Source: an uncultured Acetatifactor sp. (GTDB taxonomy: Bacteria; Bacillota; Clostridia; Lachnospirales; Lachnospiraceae). Taken from it: a stretch of 14,959 nt of DNA. Below, in pieces: positions 13,489 through 14,959 of this stretch (positions are counted from its first letter, which is position 1; every line of letters begins with the position of its first letter). A model generated the notes under the pieces. That model worked only from the letters and a program-made list of their open reading frames with translations, did not search any database and had not been told where the DNA came from. A program made the position numbers and the translations under genes. The stretch lies in contig CANQSE010000019.1 of NCBI GenBank assembly GCA_947626405.1, positions 1 through 14,959 of the forward strand, read 5' to 3'.

Positions 13489-14959
13489 ATGAAAAACCAA
13501 AAAATGAGTACGGTTATTACAACCATTGTCGCCTGCGTTACAGCGGTATGTATACTGCTTCTGTTTCTGGTGGCAAGCCGTAATATGACCGTGGCAATGA
13601 GAGAAACGTCCATGAACAACATGGAGACTTCCCTTAACGCAAGGGCTGAAGTAATTGAGCAGTATGTTGCCCAGGCTGAGAATCTGACGATTGCTTTCGG
13701 AAAGGCTCCGATTGTGACACAGCTTCTGAAGAATCCCACAAACGCAACGCTTGCCCAGCAGGCACAGAATTATACGCTTAAGTATTTTGCCGGGCTTGAC
13801 AACTGGGAGGGAATTTACATAGCCGAGTGGGACAGTCATGTGCTTACGCATCCCAACGCCGGTACGATAGGAATGTATACGCGTACGGGAGATCCTTTGG
13901 CGGCGCTTCAAAATTCAATCAAGGCGTCGGGAGATATTTATGACACGGGTATTATCGTGTCCCCTGCTACACAGCAGCTTATCCTTTCGCTTTATGCGCC
14001 TGTGTTTGACGACAACGACAACATTGTTGGTTATGTAGGAGCGGGTCAGTTCGCTTCGAGTCTTGCAGAGCTTCTGGATCAGTTGAATGTTGAAGGCATG
14101 CAGCATGCAAGAAATTATATGATTAATGTTGCCACGTCGATGCACATCTTTGACGAAAACGAGGAGATGATGGCGCAGCCTATCGAAAACCAGATGCTGC
14201 TTGACATTATCGACAAAATTAACGAGGATCCTTCCGTTCTGGTCGGTGATATTGAATATGTAGATGAGAACGGAGACAAGTGCGTCGCAGTTTATCAGTA
14301 CCTGCCTGAGCGTCAGTGGGCGGTTGTGCTGAGCGATACGGAGTCAGAGATTTACAGTACCGCTACCCAGAGCCGTAATATTCTGGCGCTGATTTGTGTG
14401 GCGGCGTTCATCCTGATTGCTGTTCTGTCCTGGATTTCCGTGAAGCTCTGTGTGAAGCCTCTGGAAATCATAGAAAATTCCATTGAGAAGCTTAAGAATC
14501 TGGAGCTGCAGACTCCTGAAGACATAAAGCACTATGTGGGAGGAAAAAGCGAGACAGGGAAGATTGCGACGGCGATGGATTCCCTCTACGGAACGCTGAG
14601 AAGCATAGTGTCTACGCTTCGCGGCTGTACTGAATCTCTCGGCGAATCTACAAGCAGGATGAGTGAAGCGACGCATACGCTTGTTGAATATGTCGGAGAT
14701 AACTCCGCGACCACCGAGGAGCTTGCTGCAAGTATTACCACAACCAACGAGGCCATTGAGAACGTTGTGGGTGAAATCGCAAGAATTGCCGAAATGGTTG
14801 ATACCGTTGAAGAAAAGGTTAAGGCCGGCGACGACAAGAGCAAGCAGCTTATCCATACGGCTGCGGCGATGCGGACAATGGCTGAGAGCACGCTGAACGA
14901 TACCGACACAAAGATTCAGGAAAACCGCAAGAATGTGGAAGCGGCCATGGTGAACCTGC
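13489..14959 (+). CDS. Methyl-accepting chemotaxis protein, partial (3' end outside window)
   Basis: An open frame of 490 codons that runs off the window without a stop. The start is MKNQKMSTVITTIVACVTAV after AAGGAGGA. It has the same layout as the upstream receptor: helix 1 at about 7-30, Cache-type sensor ([34 protein letters not shown]), helix 2 at about 297-317, then KPLEIIENSIEKLKNLEL and the start of the signalling domain ([20 protein letters not shown]). The part with the conserved hairpin tip should lie just beyond the window. The linker and early signalling region are nearly identical to the first copy while the sensor has diverged more, suggesting tandem duplication with ligand change. 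The sensor's ligand is unknown. Confidence 0.93.
   Translation, partial: MKNQKMSTVITTIVACVTAVCILLLFLVASRNMTVAMRETSMNNMETSLNARAEVIEQYVAQAENLTIAFGKAPIVTQLLKNPTNATLAQQAQNYTLKYFAGLDNWEGIYIAEWDSHVLTHPNAGTIGMYTRTGDPLAALQNSIKASGDIYDTGIIVSPATQQLILSLYAPVFDDNDNIVGYVGAGQFASSLAELLDQLNVEGMQHARNYMINVATSMHIFDENEEMMAQPIENQMLLDIIDKINEDPSVLVGDIEYVDENGDKCVAVYQYLPERQWAVVLSDTESEIYSTATQSRNILALICVAAFILIAVLSWISVKLCVKPLEIIENSIEKLKNLELQTPEDIKHYVGGKSETGKIATAMDSLYGTLRSIVSTLRGCTESLGESTSRMSEATHTLVEYVGDNSATTEELAASITTTNEAIENVVGEIARIAEMVDTVEEKVKAGDDKSKQLIHTAAAMRTMAESTLNDTDTKIQENRKNVEAAMVNL

Overview
The window looks like ordinary chromosome of a motile, anaerobic Firmicute, most likely a gut Lachnospiraceae. The reasons are the protein styles (Clostridia-type Cache chemoreceptors, a DUF2975/YozG pair, an M20C dipeptidase, a large GH2 beta-galactosidase), strong GGAGG ribosome sites, sigma-A promoters with 17-bp spacers, and tRNA genes without an encoded CCA scattered singly between genes. 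Taxonomy is inferred from memory of these families and was not searched.

Left part (1-2350, minus strand): a sigma-70/ECF-type sigma factor overlaps by ATGA a membrane-anchored serpin, which sits where an anti-sigma factor normally lies. A palindrome lies in the sigma gene leader and an ECF-like promoter is proposed upstream. Behind it is the decayed C-terminus of an AlbA_2 (RecG-like/Schlafen-like) ATP-binding protein. Next (2330-2840, minus strand) come tRNA-Gly(TCC) and tRNA-Asn(GTT), followed by three consecutive strong hairpins, the last a rho-independent terminator.

Middle (2900-5100, plus strand): a short noncoding block with a triple 11-bp repeat and an inverted repeat abuts a near-perfect sigma-A promoter. 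This drives a DUF2975 membrane protein and a small Xre-family regulator. A metallo-beta-lactamase-fold hydrolase with an HxNxDH motif follows, then tRNA-Ala(GGC) with its own promoter. A coiled-coil protein of unknown function (5107-5979, minus strand) converges on the tRNA; a sigma-D (flagellar)-like promoter lies upstream of it. Divergently, a sigma-A promoter drives a likely two-gene operon: an M20C Xaa-His-type dipeptidase and a 1027-residue GH2 beta-galactosidase.

Right part (10890-14959, plus strand): tRNA-Pro with an AGG anticodon has its own promoter and a strong terminator. Two tandem paralogous methyl-accepting chemotaxis receptors follow; the second runs off the window. Each has an extended -10 promoter and a similar leader, with an inverted repeat GGCAAAA...TTTTGC at the expected mRNA 5' end.

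The best candidates for undescribed biology are the sigma factor/tethered-serpin pair, the shared hairpin leaders of the two chemoreceptors, and the coiled-coil gene with a flagellar-type promoter.
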